This document shows positions 26,921-39,182 of a stretch of DNA of 64,000 nt, one piece after another. The notes under the pieces are model-generated. The model was not told the origin of the DNA, searched no databases, and saw only the letters and a program-made list of their open reading frames with translations. The DNA comes from Eunapius fragilis (Eukaryota > Porifera > Demospongiae > Spongillida > Spongillidae), in assembly GCA_963681505.1 (NCBI GenBank), contig OY811979.1, forward strand, positions 58,501-122,500. Direction: 5' to 3'. The position numbers and the translations under genes were made by a program. Positions within the stretch are counted from its first letter, which is position 1, and every line of letters starts with the position of its first letter.

Positions 26921-29760
26921 ATGCGTGGTGTCTACCTCTCGTACATATCTTGCCCCGAAGGCCGAAAGAAATTGGTACCTAGACTTGAGGAGCACGTAAG
27001 AAGAATTTTTTAGCTGCCCGATCTTCTATGAGTGCAGACAACTTGCACAGGTGATCCTTCCAGAGCTAGGAGAGTATGACATATTGATACAAGTCAAGGC
27101 TTGCGCCCTGAGCAGAATTGATACCAAGGTAAGAGCGGGGCATGTGTTAGCACACTTCCCTCCTACATGTAGCCTCCCTCCAACCCAGACATTTTTCGAC
27201 CTGTTACCAAGCGCCGACCAGCTTGCAGTTGGTTTCGAAATATCTGGAACCGTAACAAGAGGTATTTTTTTGTTCGACTTTCGCATACGCTGGAGGCTCT
27301 AATTCGTAATCCTCCGACTGTAGTTGGGTCTGCAGTACAGCGTTTCCTTGTTAGCCAAGACGTAGTTGGTCAGCACACTTCTACACTTCTCTCGTCCGTG
27401 TCTCCATGATAGAGTTTACCTGTCACCACAGGGGTACTTCCCTTGGATACTGAATGCCCAGGCTGTGCAGAATATTGCATTGTGCCTGAATGTAACCTAG
27501 GTGAGTTTATCAGCACCATCTCAATTTCCTTCCTCTTTGTCCCACCCCTCCCCCTCTCCCCATTCCAACCATAACCTTCATCTTCTCTCTTCCAGTCCCT
27601 AAGCCTCGATCCGTCAGTCACACTGATGCAGCCGCCATTTTGGCACCAGGTATCAAGGGATACACAGCACTGTACCGCCATGCTTCTCGGCTTGGTCCAA
27701 AGTCTACTGTAATGGTGCTCTCAGCTGCCTCAGTAAGTCCTGGGTGGGCCCTTGTTCTATCCCCCCACTGGGTTTTGTCCCCTTCCTCTGGATATTCATT
27801 TTTCCCCTTTCCTTTGTAAGGTGGATGGACAAGTCGTGGTACAACTGTGTGAATTGTTGGAGGCGAAAGTAAAATTTATCATTTCTGTAATGTGTCAGCA
27901 TGACTTGACTGTGTGCAGGTTATCGCTGTGGTCACCAGTGCTGATGAAGCTACTATGCTGACAAGATCATATCCCTCTCTTAGTTAGTTCTTTTTTTCTG
28001 TTGGATGGAACTACTGCTTCCATCTCCTCAACTGCCCTTTCCACCTTCCTCCACCCCCTCCTTCCATTGCTACCATCATCCTCATCCTCCCTCCCCACAC
28101 CCTTCCCTAACCTTCCTATCTCTTCCTCCTCCCCAACCCTTCCCTAACCTCCCCACCCACCCTTTGCTAACCTTTCTATCCCTTCCTCCTCCCCATATCC
28201 TTCCCGAACCTCCTCCCCAACCCTTCCCTAACCTCCTCCCCACACCCTTTGCTAACCTTCCTATCTCTTCCTCCTCCCCAACCCTTCCCTAACCTCCTCC
28301 CCAACCCTTCCCTAACCTCCCCACACACCCTTTGCTAACTTTTCTATCCCTTCCTCCTCCCCACACCCTATCCCTTCCTCCACCCCATCACAGCCAGGAT
28401 AATAGATCTCTCCAGCTGCAAGAATCTGGTGACGTCCTGTCTGCAAGAGACAGGAGGTTTGGGGGTTAACTGTGTCATAGATGCCGGAGGTCAGCTTATT
28501 GCTCAGGGGTGGGTTGGGTGCTGCATTTTGCTTCTCCTTTTTAAATTTTTCGTCTGCTAAATATTTTATGTCCTCTCCTTCCTCCACCTGTGCCCTGCCT
28601 CCCCCTCCCCCCTGCACACAGTTCAGCCTTCTTATGCCTTGTCCGACTTCATAATTGAGTCACCTCTACTGAGGCAGCAGTTGGAAACAGAAGGTCATCG
28701 GCACAGCTACGAATCTGCTCCGCCTGCTATGCTCTGTCCTACAAAGCACCAGATCATCAGCTGTTTAGCTGCCCACGGACACTGGATCACAACCCAGCCA
28801 GACCTCCAGCTTGACCCCCCTGACTCACAGCTTCTCTTCTTAAAAGGGGCCAGTGTGCATTACCTCTTTGCTCCAGTCTGGCTACTATCGGGAAATGAGC
28901 AGGGTACCTTCCTTGATATGCTCACTGATATCATGAGGAAGGCGGAGTCTAAGCAACTAAGGTATTGGGGTGATGACCAGGTGATAAGCATGAAGTAAGG
29001 GTGGTGATGAAATGATGTGGGTGATAGTCACAGATGAGATGGTCAAGGTGTAAGGTATGATGGTGCACTGTTAGGGGTATGGGTGACGCAAGGTAGTCAG
29101 GTAGTGGTTGAAGTGAGGGATTCTGAAAGGTCGTGATGGACAAGGTTTTTTACGTATTTGTAAGTAACCTTGATTAAACCTATCAGCAGAACTGGAGCAT
29201 CAGTTTCTTTCATAGCTTATGGTAACTCCGCCTTACCGGTAGTATATTATTGATGTTTGAACTCCGCCTTACCGGTAGTATATTATTGATGTTTGAACTC
29301 CGCCTTACCGGTAGTATATTATTGATGTTTGAACTCCGCCTTACCGGTAGTATATTATTGATGTTTGAACTCACCAAACTGAAATTCTTTACTAATTAAG
29401 AAATGTGCTACTGCACATGCCTGGAGCCAGTAATGCAACCTGCAAGTACACACTGGAGGTTAATAGTTTTGTAGCATTCTTGTTATCGCACGAGTACTCC
29501 CTTGTTTGTAGACTACTTGATCAGTCTGGAGATGCATGTCATTACAACTTTTAATGATTTTATTTTACTGATGGATTAGTTGCAAGGAATTGGAGGAACA
29601 AATAGTACTGATGTATATAGATTTCAGCCAATATTCAGCAGTGTTCTATCCTTCCTCCCACCACCAAAGACCACTTGTCACCAGAACAGTGGCCCTGGAT
29701 GAGGTTTGTGAACTACTCCCCAGGCTGGGTGCAGCATCCGTGGTGATGATGAGAAGTTAA
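26921..29760 (+). CDS. CRYZL1: Quinone oxidoreductase-like protein 1 (zeta-crystallin-like)
   Basis: Exon 1 (26921-26995) reads MRGVYLSYISCPEG, like the human MKGLYF start. Following exons: VILPELGEYDILIQVKACAL then SRIDTK; LLPSADQLAVGFEISGTV; GVLPLDTECPGCAEYCIVP; VSHTDAAAILAPGIKGYTAL; an NAD(P)-fold part with SCLQETGGLGVNCVIDAG; and HGHWITTQPDLQLDPPDSQL then LFLKGA. The last exon ends LPRLGAASVVMMRS-stop at 29758-29760. These segments are collinear with human CRYZL1, a divergent medium-chain dehydrogenase/reductase without the zinc-binding residues of alcohol dehydrogenases. Its physiological substrate is not settled. One intron contains a CT-rich repeat and another a four-copy 36-bp repeat. 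Confidence 0.9.
28010..28390. repeat. Pyrimidine minisatellite in CRYZL1 intron
   Basis: Irregular repeats of about 19-40 bp built on cctccccaacccttccctaa. Confidence 0.85.
29226..29371. repeat. Four tandem copies of a 36-bp unit
   Basis: The unit aactccgccttaccggtagt plus atattattgatgtttg is repeated four times without visible substitutions; it lies in the last CRYZL1 intron. The lack of divergence suggests a recent expansion. Confidence 0.93.
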
Positions 29761-29921
29761 CACAGGGGCAGTGATTTTTTTGAATGTGTTGTTTACAAAG
29801 AAAGAATTGGTGTATGTGTGTGTGGCTCTGATTGCATATGATGTGTACTATCTGGTGGTTGATATATTGTCACTGTATCAAAAATGGGAACAAACAAAAA
29901 TAATTTTTGATGAAATTGTAG

Positions 29922-32900
29922 TCATTGTTTTTTCAAGAGTTCTAATTTTTGCTGTAATTCAACTCTGTCTGCGATGAGCTGGTAGGAGGGAAGGGGAGGG
30001 TGATGCACAGACCCAAACAAAAACTAGAGATGGTGGACATACTTTGAACAGAGCTGTTTCCAGCTCTTTATTGATTGCGGTCAGGGTGGCATTTGTCTCT
30101 TTGTACTGCTGGATGCTGGTCTGTAGTTCCTGCTTGTTTCTCACAACACTAGGAAGAAAAGAGAGCATGCCACCAAGCCAAAGGTGTGGTGTGTGCAATC
30201 ATGTTACCTCTCCTTCTTTCCCTCTTCCTTTGAGGGGGTTGATATCTGTACAGTAGCACTATGACCACACACCCAATCATCCCATCCCAAGAAAAACAGA
30301 TCAGATCTTATTTTTTAAGAGGGCCATAATAGAGGCCACGCCTACCACCTACCCTGGTTTCTTCTGAGGGGGCATATTCTCCAGTACCTTAGCGCGTGGC
30401 AGTAATGGCTATAACAGGAATTAAAAAAAAAAAAATCAAAGGTCGTACCCATACATACACAAAACATACATGTATCACCTTTGGTCTTGATGTAGTAGTG
30501 GTGGTGGTGGTGGGAGGGACATCCTGGTCCCTGTTACCTAGCAACTCGGCTGCAGCTAGGACTGCATTGGAGATGCTGCCTGTAGATGCTGACTTGACCA
30601 CCAACAGGTATCCTCCAGACACCTCGATCTCACTAGGTTCAGGTTTAAATGGCTTCTAAAATTATCGAAGTGGCATCGTAAGCAATGAAAAAGGATGCTG
30701 AAGAATGGTTAACTAACCGGTGGTGGCTTTGGTGGTGTGGCTGATGGTAGACCTTCATGAACTGCATGTGGACACACAAACATACATACACATATATACA
30801 TACACCATTTGCCATCATTGTCAAGCGAGAGGTGCCCCCTCCCCCCCCCCCCCCCCTCACCTTCTTCCCTCGTGAACATCTTGTTGAGGTCCAGGGATGC
30901 TGACCTTCCATGAGCCCTGTTGGGATCAAAGTGCAGGGTTGCCGTGTGTTTTCCCTGCGCTATCATTCCCAGATCGTCAGCCAACTCTCCCTCATGAGTA
31001 CCCTCATTGGTACCCTCATAAGTACCCTCATTGGTACCCTCATGAGTACCACCATGTAGTTTCTCATCCATGGAGCTCATCGAAGAAGAGGTGTGGTCAT
31101 CGTGGTCGACAGAAGGCTCCGCCCCTTGCACTGCACACGCGGGACTCCCTTGCAGGACACCACCCGATGGCTTCTCCCGGGGGTGACCCGGCACGGGGGG
31201 CGCTGGTCGCACGGGGGTCCTCAAGCTCTTTGACTTCTTTTTTATGGGACTGGTAGGGGGAGGAGGACGTTCCTCATCCTGGGTACTACTGTGTCGTATT
31301 CTCACATCCCTTGATACTCTCTCAATGCTCGACTCCAGTGGGGTAAATTCGGGGTTTGAAAGACGGCGGGGCTTGAAAACGATTGGTTCCTCACTGTCCT
31401 CCTCTCCCTCTTCTTCACCCCCTTCCCCCGCCGGCTCAAAGACAATCGTCTCAGAAGGCTCGAGGGAAATGAGCTCACCGATGGCTGGGTCGCCTCTCGT
31501 CCCCAGGCCATCCCCAGGAGGCTCGGGTTCGAAAGAGAGGAGCTCTCCGACGGCGGGGTCACCTCTCGTCCCCAGGCCATCCACAGGGGGCTCGGGTTCG
31601 AAAGAGAGGAGCTCTCCGACGGCGGGGTCACCTCTCGTCCCCAGGCTATCCACAGGGGGCTCGGTTTCGAAAGAGAGGAGCTCTCCGACGGCGGGGTCAC
31701 CTCTCGTCCCCAGGCCATCTTCAGGGGGCTCGGGTTCAAAAGAGGGGAGCTCTCCAACGGCTGGCTGCACGTGCGCAGGAGTGAGGAGGTCATCCGTTGC
31801 CAAAGTCATTGGGTTTTCCGAGACAATTGCTGGTGTGGGGAAGGTTACCAGGCCCATGTGACCATTAAGCACTGTTGGCTCATCAAGCGAGGGAACGAGC
31901 AGAGACAGGTCTGGATGGCCCGGATCTGCGGTAAAGTCCCCAGCCAGGATGGGCTGAGATGCAAAGAAGTCCTCAAGATTAGATCCAATTGTTGGAACGG
32001 GGGCATAGCTCAGGTCGTCCAGCAGTCCAACTGAAGGCAGCAAACCCGAAGCCAAAGCGGCAGGGGGGTGTATGGGGTGTGAATGTGCCTCTCCGCTAAT
32101 GAGCAAGAGATCACTGAGGGGGGGGCCTGGGGGAGAGGGGGAGAGACTTTCCTTTAACAGGTTGGAAACAAGCAAGGAAGCAAGCAAGCAAGCAAGCAAG
32201 CAAACAAACAAACAAACAAACAAAAATGCAAGCAAACAAAAAACAAACACAAATGCATAAGCAGACTGTGGTAGTGATGACCTTACCAGGACTATCCTGG
32301 GGTATTATTGCAGGAGGCAGCACAGCAGGAATGTCAAAACCCTTACGGCGTACGAGAACCAGCTTCATGGCAATAAGGAACTCCTCTTCTGACAATGCAT
32401 TGTCACAGTTGTGGTCTGCCAATTGCCTACAGAGAAAGGAAGGGAGAGGGAGGAGGGGGGAGGGATGGAGAGAGATCGAGAGAACTTGAAAAAAAAAAAC
32501 GAAAGAATACAACGAGCCAGCACCATCTATAGTAACATGAAGATACACACCACAGAGACCTCTAAGAATATGTCCTCCATAGATACACGTACACACACAC
32601 CTAAATACATACACACACACCCACACACACACACACACCACATACACATAACCAGGGGGACACACACACAAACAGACACCACATGAAGGACGCAAACCAC
32701 CCCTCCCACACATATACCAAATAAGGGCTAGCTCTGGTGTAGGAATCTTTGACTGAATAAAGAAGTCACGAGCCTTCTCTCCAGACAGAAGACCCCCCTC
32801 TGGGTTCAGACTGGTAAACTGCTTATGGCACTTCTCCCTCAGCTCATCAGATATCAACCACTCGCTGTCAGGGGCCGGATTAGTATCGTCAAACCCAACA

Positions 32901-33808
32901 CCCAGCACTACAGGGACAGCTGCGGGGGCAGTGGTTGACAGCGGGTCACCAGAGTTCACAGTTACGGGGCTTGGAGTATCTCTATTCACAGCTGCGCTGG
33001 TGGGCAACGGGGTGGTGGACGCCGAAGTACCCAGGGTCACCGAAGTCCCAAGGGACGCCAAAGTCCCAGCGGGTAAACTCGCAACAACGACAGGTGGTGG
33101 AGGTGGAGGTAGGACTGGGGACCCTAAACCAGAAACGACCGGGGACGTTGCCTCTGCCGCGTTCGCACGCGCTCCCATCGCTAGGGGACCCACTGGCTGG
33201 GAAGGCAGCGTTACGGGACCCGCTCTTTTGGTCGGCTCGACCTCCGAACGCCCTTCGACGATATGGTGGTGCGTGTGACGTATCTCCTCCCCAAGGTCCA
33301 ATGACTCCAAACTTCTCCTCTCATGCGCCTCTTCGTTCACGGAGTGCACATTTGCCACGAGCTCTTCAAACTCATCCTCCTCGTCCGCCGACAGCTGGGC
33401 GTACGGTTTGCGACTTGCCTTGGCGTTGGGCGACGTATGCGGTTGTGGTGCTGGCGGGGCCTTCAGAGCCTTCTTGTCTGCCGCTCGGCTCGACTTAGGA
33501 GAGCTGAGAGGAGGGCTTTTCGACTTGGAGTGTTTAGTTCGTTTCGATTGCTTTTCCTCTTTCTCCTTCTCCTTCTCCTTGTCCTTGTCCTTGTCTTTGT
33601 CCTTCCTCCACGGCAAGGTAAGAGAACCACCTTTACGGTGCTCCTCAGACTGCTTGGCCTTTTTTTCCTTTTTCCCATCCCCCTTTGGCGGGGCTTGGCG
33701 GTCGTGGCTGTCGGTGCGAACCTCGGCACTTGCTTGCGATAAGAAGTTCGTGGCGGTATTAACGCGATGAATTTCATCGCCGCTTTCTTCGTCCTCCAAC
33801 AATGACAT
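29922..33808 (-). CDS. REPS1: RALBP1-associated EH-domain protein (REPS1/REPS2-like)
   Basis: Starts MSLLEDEESGDEIHRV (33808). The first about 300 residues are disordered, with a Lys/Glu/Asp-rich run (DKDKDKDKEKEKEKEE) and proline stretches. An EH domain follows, SDELREKCHKQFTSLNPEGG and SGEKARDFFIQSKIP, LALIW, then across an intron QLADHNCDNALSEEEFLIAM with an EF-hand-like DHNCDNALSEEE loop. After it come acidic Pro/Ser repeats (four of about 23 residues, 31480-31760). The C-terminal coiled coil, KQELQTSIQQYKETNATLTA and LIADRVELQQKLELLKKQ-stop (last exon 29922-29978), matches the RALBP1-binding end of REPS proteins, which link Ral signalling to endocytosis. Human REPS also has an N-terminal EH module; I do not see one here. 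Confidence 0.8.
31474..31765 (-). repeat. Coding 69-bp repeat in REPS1-like gene
   Basis: About four copies of 69 bp encode 23-residue units with GELLSFEPEPPVDGLGTRGD; the reading frame is kept and substitutions are few. Confidence 0.85.
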
Positions 33809-33997
33809 CCTGATCGCCTCACGCACTGTGCATTTAATAAAGACGCTTTGCAGCTGTGGAAGTAATTTGCATATGCGCCAACTGGGGAATAGTAATCTGT
33901 TTGCAACAAAGGTGGAGCTTCTCTTCGTCACGTGATCGACTAAAACAAACAATATACATTACGTATTAATATTGTAATATTGCTCGAGTTGCAAAAG
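33809..33997. promoter_or_regulatory. Shared divergent promoter region REPS1 / VTA1
   Basis: 189 bp lie between the opposing start codons; inferred bidirectional control region without a recognised motif. Confidence 0.4.
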
Positions 33998-34192
33998 ATG
34001 TCGGGTGTACCGCCCTCTCTGAAGGCTATCCAGCCCTTCCTGAAGTTGTCGGACATGTTTTTGAAGAAGGACAAACTTGTGGCCTACTACTGTAAGAGAC
34101 CACCATTCCTGTGCTTGCTCATACATACACGTACATGTACATTATTGATATATATAAACCTCTGTATAACTACATCCACGTACTTGGGGGTG

Positions 34193-34257
<65 letters not shown>

Positions 34258-34364
34258 CGTGTGTGCGTGTGGTGTTAATAATTATTAGATGGATAAACTT
34301 ACCATTGTCGTGAGTACGGCTTCACCTTGCACCCAATAGATGTGTACCTTGTATATCTACACAG

Positions 34365-34406
<42 letters not shown>

Positions 34407-36636
34407 ACACACTCACACATGCAATGCACGTACGTTGGTACATTTAATTGATCACTTCGTCTTTTCACTTCAGGCAAGCTGTATTCTATACAAGAGGGAC
34501 TACCAGTTGGCAAGACGGATCCTGCAGCAAAGGCATTTCTGATGAACCAAATGGACCAGCTTAGCCAGGTATGTTTAGAGATGTTAACCTTGCACATTAG
34601 TATCGTTCCTCCCCTCTCCCTTCCTCTCCCCTCACCTCACCTCACCTCTCCCTCCCCTCACCTCACCTCTCCCTTCCTTCCCCTCCCCTCTCCCCTCCCC
34701 TCCCCTCTCCCCTCCCCTCACCTACCCCTCCCCTCACCTTTCCCTTCCTTCCCCTCCCCCTCTTCCTCCTCTCCCTCCCCTTACCTCCTCACCAAAGTTG
34801 AAGAAGGCTCTCAAAGAAGACGATGACGCCAAGGATGAGGTGGTGGCCCAGGCACACATTGAAGAGTTTGCATTCAAGCTGTTTGAGTCTGCTGATAATG
34901 ACGACAGAGCTGGACGTTTCCACACGTGAGCATCTAGACACAGCCTTCCTAACCATTGAAGCAATGCAACTGGGTGTATATGGTGCTCTTGGGGGTGGAG
35001 ATTTTGCTCCTCCCAACCCAGCCCACCGTGTGCCTCTGTACCCTCCCCCTCCCATCCCACCATGTACCTCTGTACTCCCATCCCACCATGTGCCTCTGTA
35101 CCCCACCCCCTCCAACCCACCATGTGCCTCTGTACCCCACCCCCTCCCATCCCACCATGTACCTCTGTACCTCCCATCCCACCATGTGCCTCTGTACCCC
35201 ACCCCTCCAACCCACCATGTGCCTCTGTACCCCACCCCCTCCCATCCCACCATGTACCTCTGTACCTCCCATCCCACCATGTACCTCTGTACCTCCCATC
35301 CCACCATGTACCTCTGTACCCCACCCCCTCCCATCCCACCATGTACCTCTGTACCTCCCATCCCACCATGTGCCTCTGTACCCCACCCCCTCCCATCCCA
35401 CCATGTACCTCTGTACCTCCCATCCCATCCCCACCATGTACCTCTGTACCCTCCCCCTCCCATCCCACCATGTACCTCTGTACCCCACCCCCTCCCATCC
35501 CACCATGTACCTCTGTACCCCACCCCCTCCCATCCCACCATGTGCCTATGTACCCTCCCCCTCCCAGCCCACCATGTACAGGTCGACATACATGGGTCGA
35601 CTTCCTGCTGATTTATCGCCTCCAACTCAAATGAATATGCGTAAAAGCTCCGTAAAACTTTAGTTTACTGAACTTTCACCCGTATTCATTTGAGTTGCAG
35701 GCGATAAATCGGCAGGAAGTCGACCCATGTATGTCGGCCTTACCTCTGTACCCTCCCAGCTCTCCATGTGCCTCTGTACCCTCCCCTCCCACCCCTCCAT
35801 GTGCCTCTGTACCCTCCCCTCCCACCCCACCATGTGCCTCTGACTTCCCCCTCTTGTCCCCTCTCCTTAGCAACATGATCAAGGGCTTCTACACTTCAAG
35901 CCTCATCTTTACAATCTTGAAACAGTTTGGTCCTCTGTCAGATGAGGTGTGTGCACCACTGCCACCACTGTCACCGTGCTTATGACCTTCTTGTCCTATC
36001 CATATGAGTTTCACCATCAACTCCCTTGCAAAAAATTTTCACACCCTCACCTCTCATACCTCACACCCTCACACCCTCATACCTCACACCTAACTTTTCC
36101 TAGTGTGCTCTGCATTTGCTATGACATTGTTGACCATACCACTCTCCTCCCCCCCCCTCCCCTTTCAGGTACAAACAAGGCTAAAGTATGCCAAGTGGAA
36201 GGCTGTAGAGATTGATCGGTGTCTAAAATGTGGGATCACGCCCACACCTGGACCCCCGGGTGGAGACGAAGGGGGCGAATTTAACCTCGGAGAAGCAGAT
36301 GCCAACTCCAGTGACAGTAGCGACGTGCCACCTCCTCAGTATCCCTCCATCACACCCTCCAGCGTCCCTACTCCAAGCCCAGACTCACAGAAACCTGTTC
36401 CTAAACCACGACACCAAGCCGACACAAGCTCAGCACCACCCAAGCTGGTACAGCAGCCTACCCCCATGCCTCCTCCTCCCCAGGCCCAAGCCAAATCCGT
36501 TGGCTCCGCGGAAATTTCCCGAGCACAGAAGCTGTGCAAGTTTGCATCTAGTGCTTTGGATTACCAGGACGTAACAGGAGCTGTTGATTTCTTACAGAAA
36601 GCTATCAAATTGTTGCAAACAGGCAAGGAGGAATAA
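33998..36636 (+). CDS. VTA1: Vacuolar protein sorting-associated protein VTA1 (LIP5)
   Basis: MSGVPPSLKAIQPFLKLSDM then LKKDKLVAYYC starts the tandem MIT-like N-terminus; further exons carry TDPAAKAFLMNQMDQLSQ, IEEFAFKLFESADNDDRAGR-FHT, NMIKGFYTSSLIFTILKQFG, and VQTRLKYAKWKAVEIDRCLK. After a Pro/Ser-rich linker, the C-terminal domain AQKLCKFASSALDYQDVTGA ends QKAIKLLQTGKEE-stop at 36634. This dimerising C-terminal domain binds and activates the VPS4 ATPase that disassembles ESCRT-III; the N-terminus binds CHMP proteins. The layout matches the human protein throughout. The intron after FHT is swollen by a minisatellite with a hairpin element inside. It is convergent with UROD (194 bp between stops). 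Confidence 0.93.
34195..34260. repeat. (GT)n microsatellite
   Basis: GT run in the first VTA1 intron; a (CA)n run follows near 34365-34400, potentially pairing with it. Confidence 0.9.
35036..35850. repeat. 27-33-bp minisatellite in VTA1 intron, split by a hairpin element
   Basis: Units of ccatgtacctctgtacctcc plus catccca (with longer variants containing ccacccc) run from about 35036 to 35575 and resume, more degenerate, from about 35742 to 35845 after the inverted-repeat element. Confidence 0.9.
35583..35737. mobile_element. MITE-like inverted-repeat element in VTA1 intron
   Basis: Two arms of nearly 60 bp (tcgacatacatgggtcgact at the left; its complement ends at 35737) with only a few mismatches around a roughly 40-bp centre. 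It has no coding capacity. It sits inside the minisatellite, so a target-site duplication cannot be judged. Confidence 0.8.
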
Positions 36637-36830
36637 ACCGCTCTTCTTATTCAGCACACACACACGCCACACACACAGCACCCATGCACACCAATACCTG
36701 TGTGTGTGTGTGTATTATTTAAGGGCTGTGTTTTACATCTATGTCTTTGTGGTGTTGATTTTGACTGTCTTGGTTTAACTATATGACCGTACACCCTATT
36801 CAACAATACTGCCCCCTGTGTCCCCTTGTC

Positions 36831-38917
36831 CTAAAGTGGCTTCTGAGTCAGTCGATGAATGCAGTCAATGAAGAAGCCAGCGTGTTCCGGATCCATGTCG
36901 GGATAGATCCCATGTCCTAGGTTTGCAATCCATGGCCCCTGACCGAATTCGGCAACCATTCTACCCACAGCTTCCTCCAAGTGTTCCTGATGAATGTGTG
37001 CAAAACGGGAGCCCCGGGGGTCAGGGGGGTTGGGGATGGGGTGGAGGGGGTTGCAGTGTTAGGCCAGGGTGATCAATGAAACATCCCTACATGGGCATTA
37101 GAGGATGGTGGTGGCTCCTACCTTATCAGCGTACAGCACGCAGGGATCCAAGTTGCCCTGCAACGTAACGCTACCGCCCACAGCCTGCCGAGCAGCCGTG
37201 GGGGACACGGTCCAGTCCAGTCCAACCACATTGTAGCCAGAGCGAGCCAGCTCTGATAAAGAGTGGTGCCCTCCTTTTGCAAACACAATCTACATTCATC
37301 GTGTCGTCGGAGGGAAACGCGTTGAGCAGGTCATCATCAGAGGTATTACGAAGAGGAAATTAATGTATCCCCTATTACACTCCCAATTAGAGCCCACCAT
37401 AGGTACTGCGGGAAGTCCCTTCTGCTTTAGCCCCTCTTTCACTTGCTCTGATATTCTCCTGATGTAAGGAAGAGAGAACTCTGCAAACTGGTGTGGACCC
37501 AGCAACCCGGCGTCTGACTCAAACAGCTGCAGCAGCTGGGCACCTGCTTCAACCTGACCAACCAAGTACTGAACACACACGTCTGTGATGGCAGCAAGCA
37601 GGGTGTGGCTCTGGTCCCTGAACTTGTACAGCCACGCCTTTGCTTTGCTCAGAGTGTTGCTCCCTTCCCCCTCCACCATGTAAGCCATGAGGGTCCACTG
37701 GTGGTTCAGATAAAATGGGGGAGAAGTCAGTGCGTTAATATTCGACCGGAAATGACAGACACTTAACAGGAGCGCCGCAGAATCCTATCAGAGGCACTTT
37801 TCCCTCCAGCTTGTGTCTTGTGAGACTTATCGCTGAGAACACGTAGCCGAGTTCCTTGTTCACATCCACAGGCAACTTTAGCATCTAGAAAATTAAGATA
37901 CCTGTTGTGTTAAAAATATATATATGTGGCTGTAGCAACACACCTTGAGATCGTCTGGGGTTTGCAGTTTGACGGGGAAGTGAGGACCCTATAAAAAGGT
38001 GCCTTTGACTCTGACAGCTGCCGAGTGAATAATGCCTCCTCCCCCTCCCTTCTCCTCCTCTTTCCCTCCCTCCTCTCACCTTGCCTGGGAGCATCTCAAC
38101 CTCCATGCCCATAGCCTGGAGCAAGAATCATCACTAAGTGCACATAAAAAATATATACATACTAGCCCTGAAGTTACCTCACAGCACACTTAACTACTTA
38201 GGATGATATTCACTACACTTGAGGCTATGCAATAATATATTTTCCACACCTTTAGACTTGCGTTCTCTGCCAATCCTTAGCACACAAATGTATTGAACAG
38301 TGCCCCTTCAATGGCCACCAGAAGTTAATCGTTCTCTTCCTGCCCACCCACTTTACACACCAATAAAGGTTTTGTTCAATGGGTAGCCAACGTTTGCTGT
38401 TCAGGCTCATTGGTATTTCCGACCACAACCATATCCTACTTCACCTTTTTAATAACAAGTAAATTAAATTTTGTGTGTGTGTTTTTTTTAAATTTATTTA
38501 ATACCTCCCATGCACAAGAAACAACACACTTACATGCTAAACCCACGTGTGCACACGTAAACATAAGTCTAGGGAGCGCGCGATAACACTCACGATTGGT
38601 AGCACTCACTTGTGGTACGACCAAGATGTCGCTAAAGATAATGGCCGCGTCGAGGTCAAACCTTCTGATGGGCTGCAGGGTCACCTCGCAAGCTAGTTCG
38701 GGGGTTCGACAGATGGAAAAGAAATCGTGTTTTTCCCTGGTCGCACGAAACTCTACGGATGAGCATATCAAGCCAAGCGTCAAGCATGCGTAGGAATAAA
38801 CTAACCCGGGAGATAGCGACCCGCCTGCCTCATAATCCAAACGGGTACCCTTTCTACGGGGTCTCCACGAGCAGCACGCAAAATCAGGTCATTCTTGAGC
38901 TCTGGGAAAGCCGCCAT
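36831..38917 (-). CDS. UROD: Uroporphyrinogen decarboxylase
   Basis: Cytosolic fifth enzyme of haem synthesis; removes four acetate carboxyls from uroporphyrinogen III to give coproporphyrinogen III. Starts [20 protein letters not shown] (38917). The substrate-binding motif [12 protein letters not shown] crosses an intron; then [17 protein letters not shown] with the catalytic-type Asp, [97 protein letters not shown] and the C-terminal histidine motif [15 protein letters not shown]. The gene ends [12 protein letters not shown] at 36831. All conserved active-site stretches are intact. The first donor is GTTAGT. 265 bp separate its start from that of PRIM2. Confidence 0.95.
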
Positions 38918-39182
38918 TTTGTAATGTGCTATAGCTAGCGGAAATTTCGACTTGGCTATAAATTCGTACTATTACAACTCGTTCAGTTGCAAATCGAAGG
39001 TCACTTTATGGTCTAAAAGGGAAGCGGTTTATAAGGGTTATGGAGATACACACACATTCACATGCACATGGCGCGATTTATTTCCATTGAAAGATAAACA
39101 CGTACATGTAAATTATATACATGTGTAATTTCCATTAAGAGATTCCCACGTTATTTCTGTTCGGCGGGAAATTTTGAAGTAA
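38918..39182. promoter_or_regulatory. Shared divergent promoter region UROD / PRIM2
   Basis: 265 bp between the opposed starts; no specific element recognised. Confidence 0.4.

Noticed and set aside
29771..29977. 68-codon plus-strand hydrophobic frame after CRYZL1
   Set aside because: It overlaps the last REPS1-like exon on the other strand and lies in the convergent 3' region; no homology recognised.
34734..35663. GTWWDGRYR / HHVPLYP repeat protein on either strand
   Set aside because: Intronic minisatellite of VTA1 located between two exons that match VTA1 on either side.
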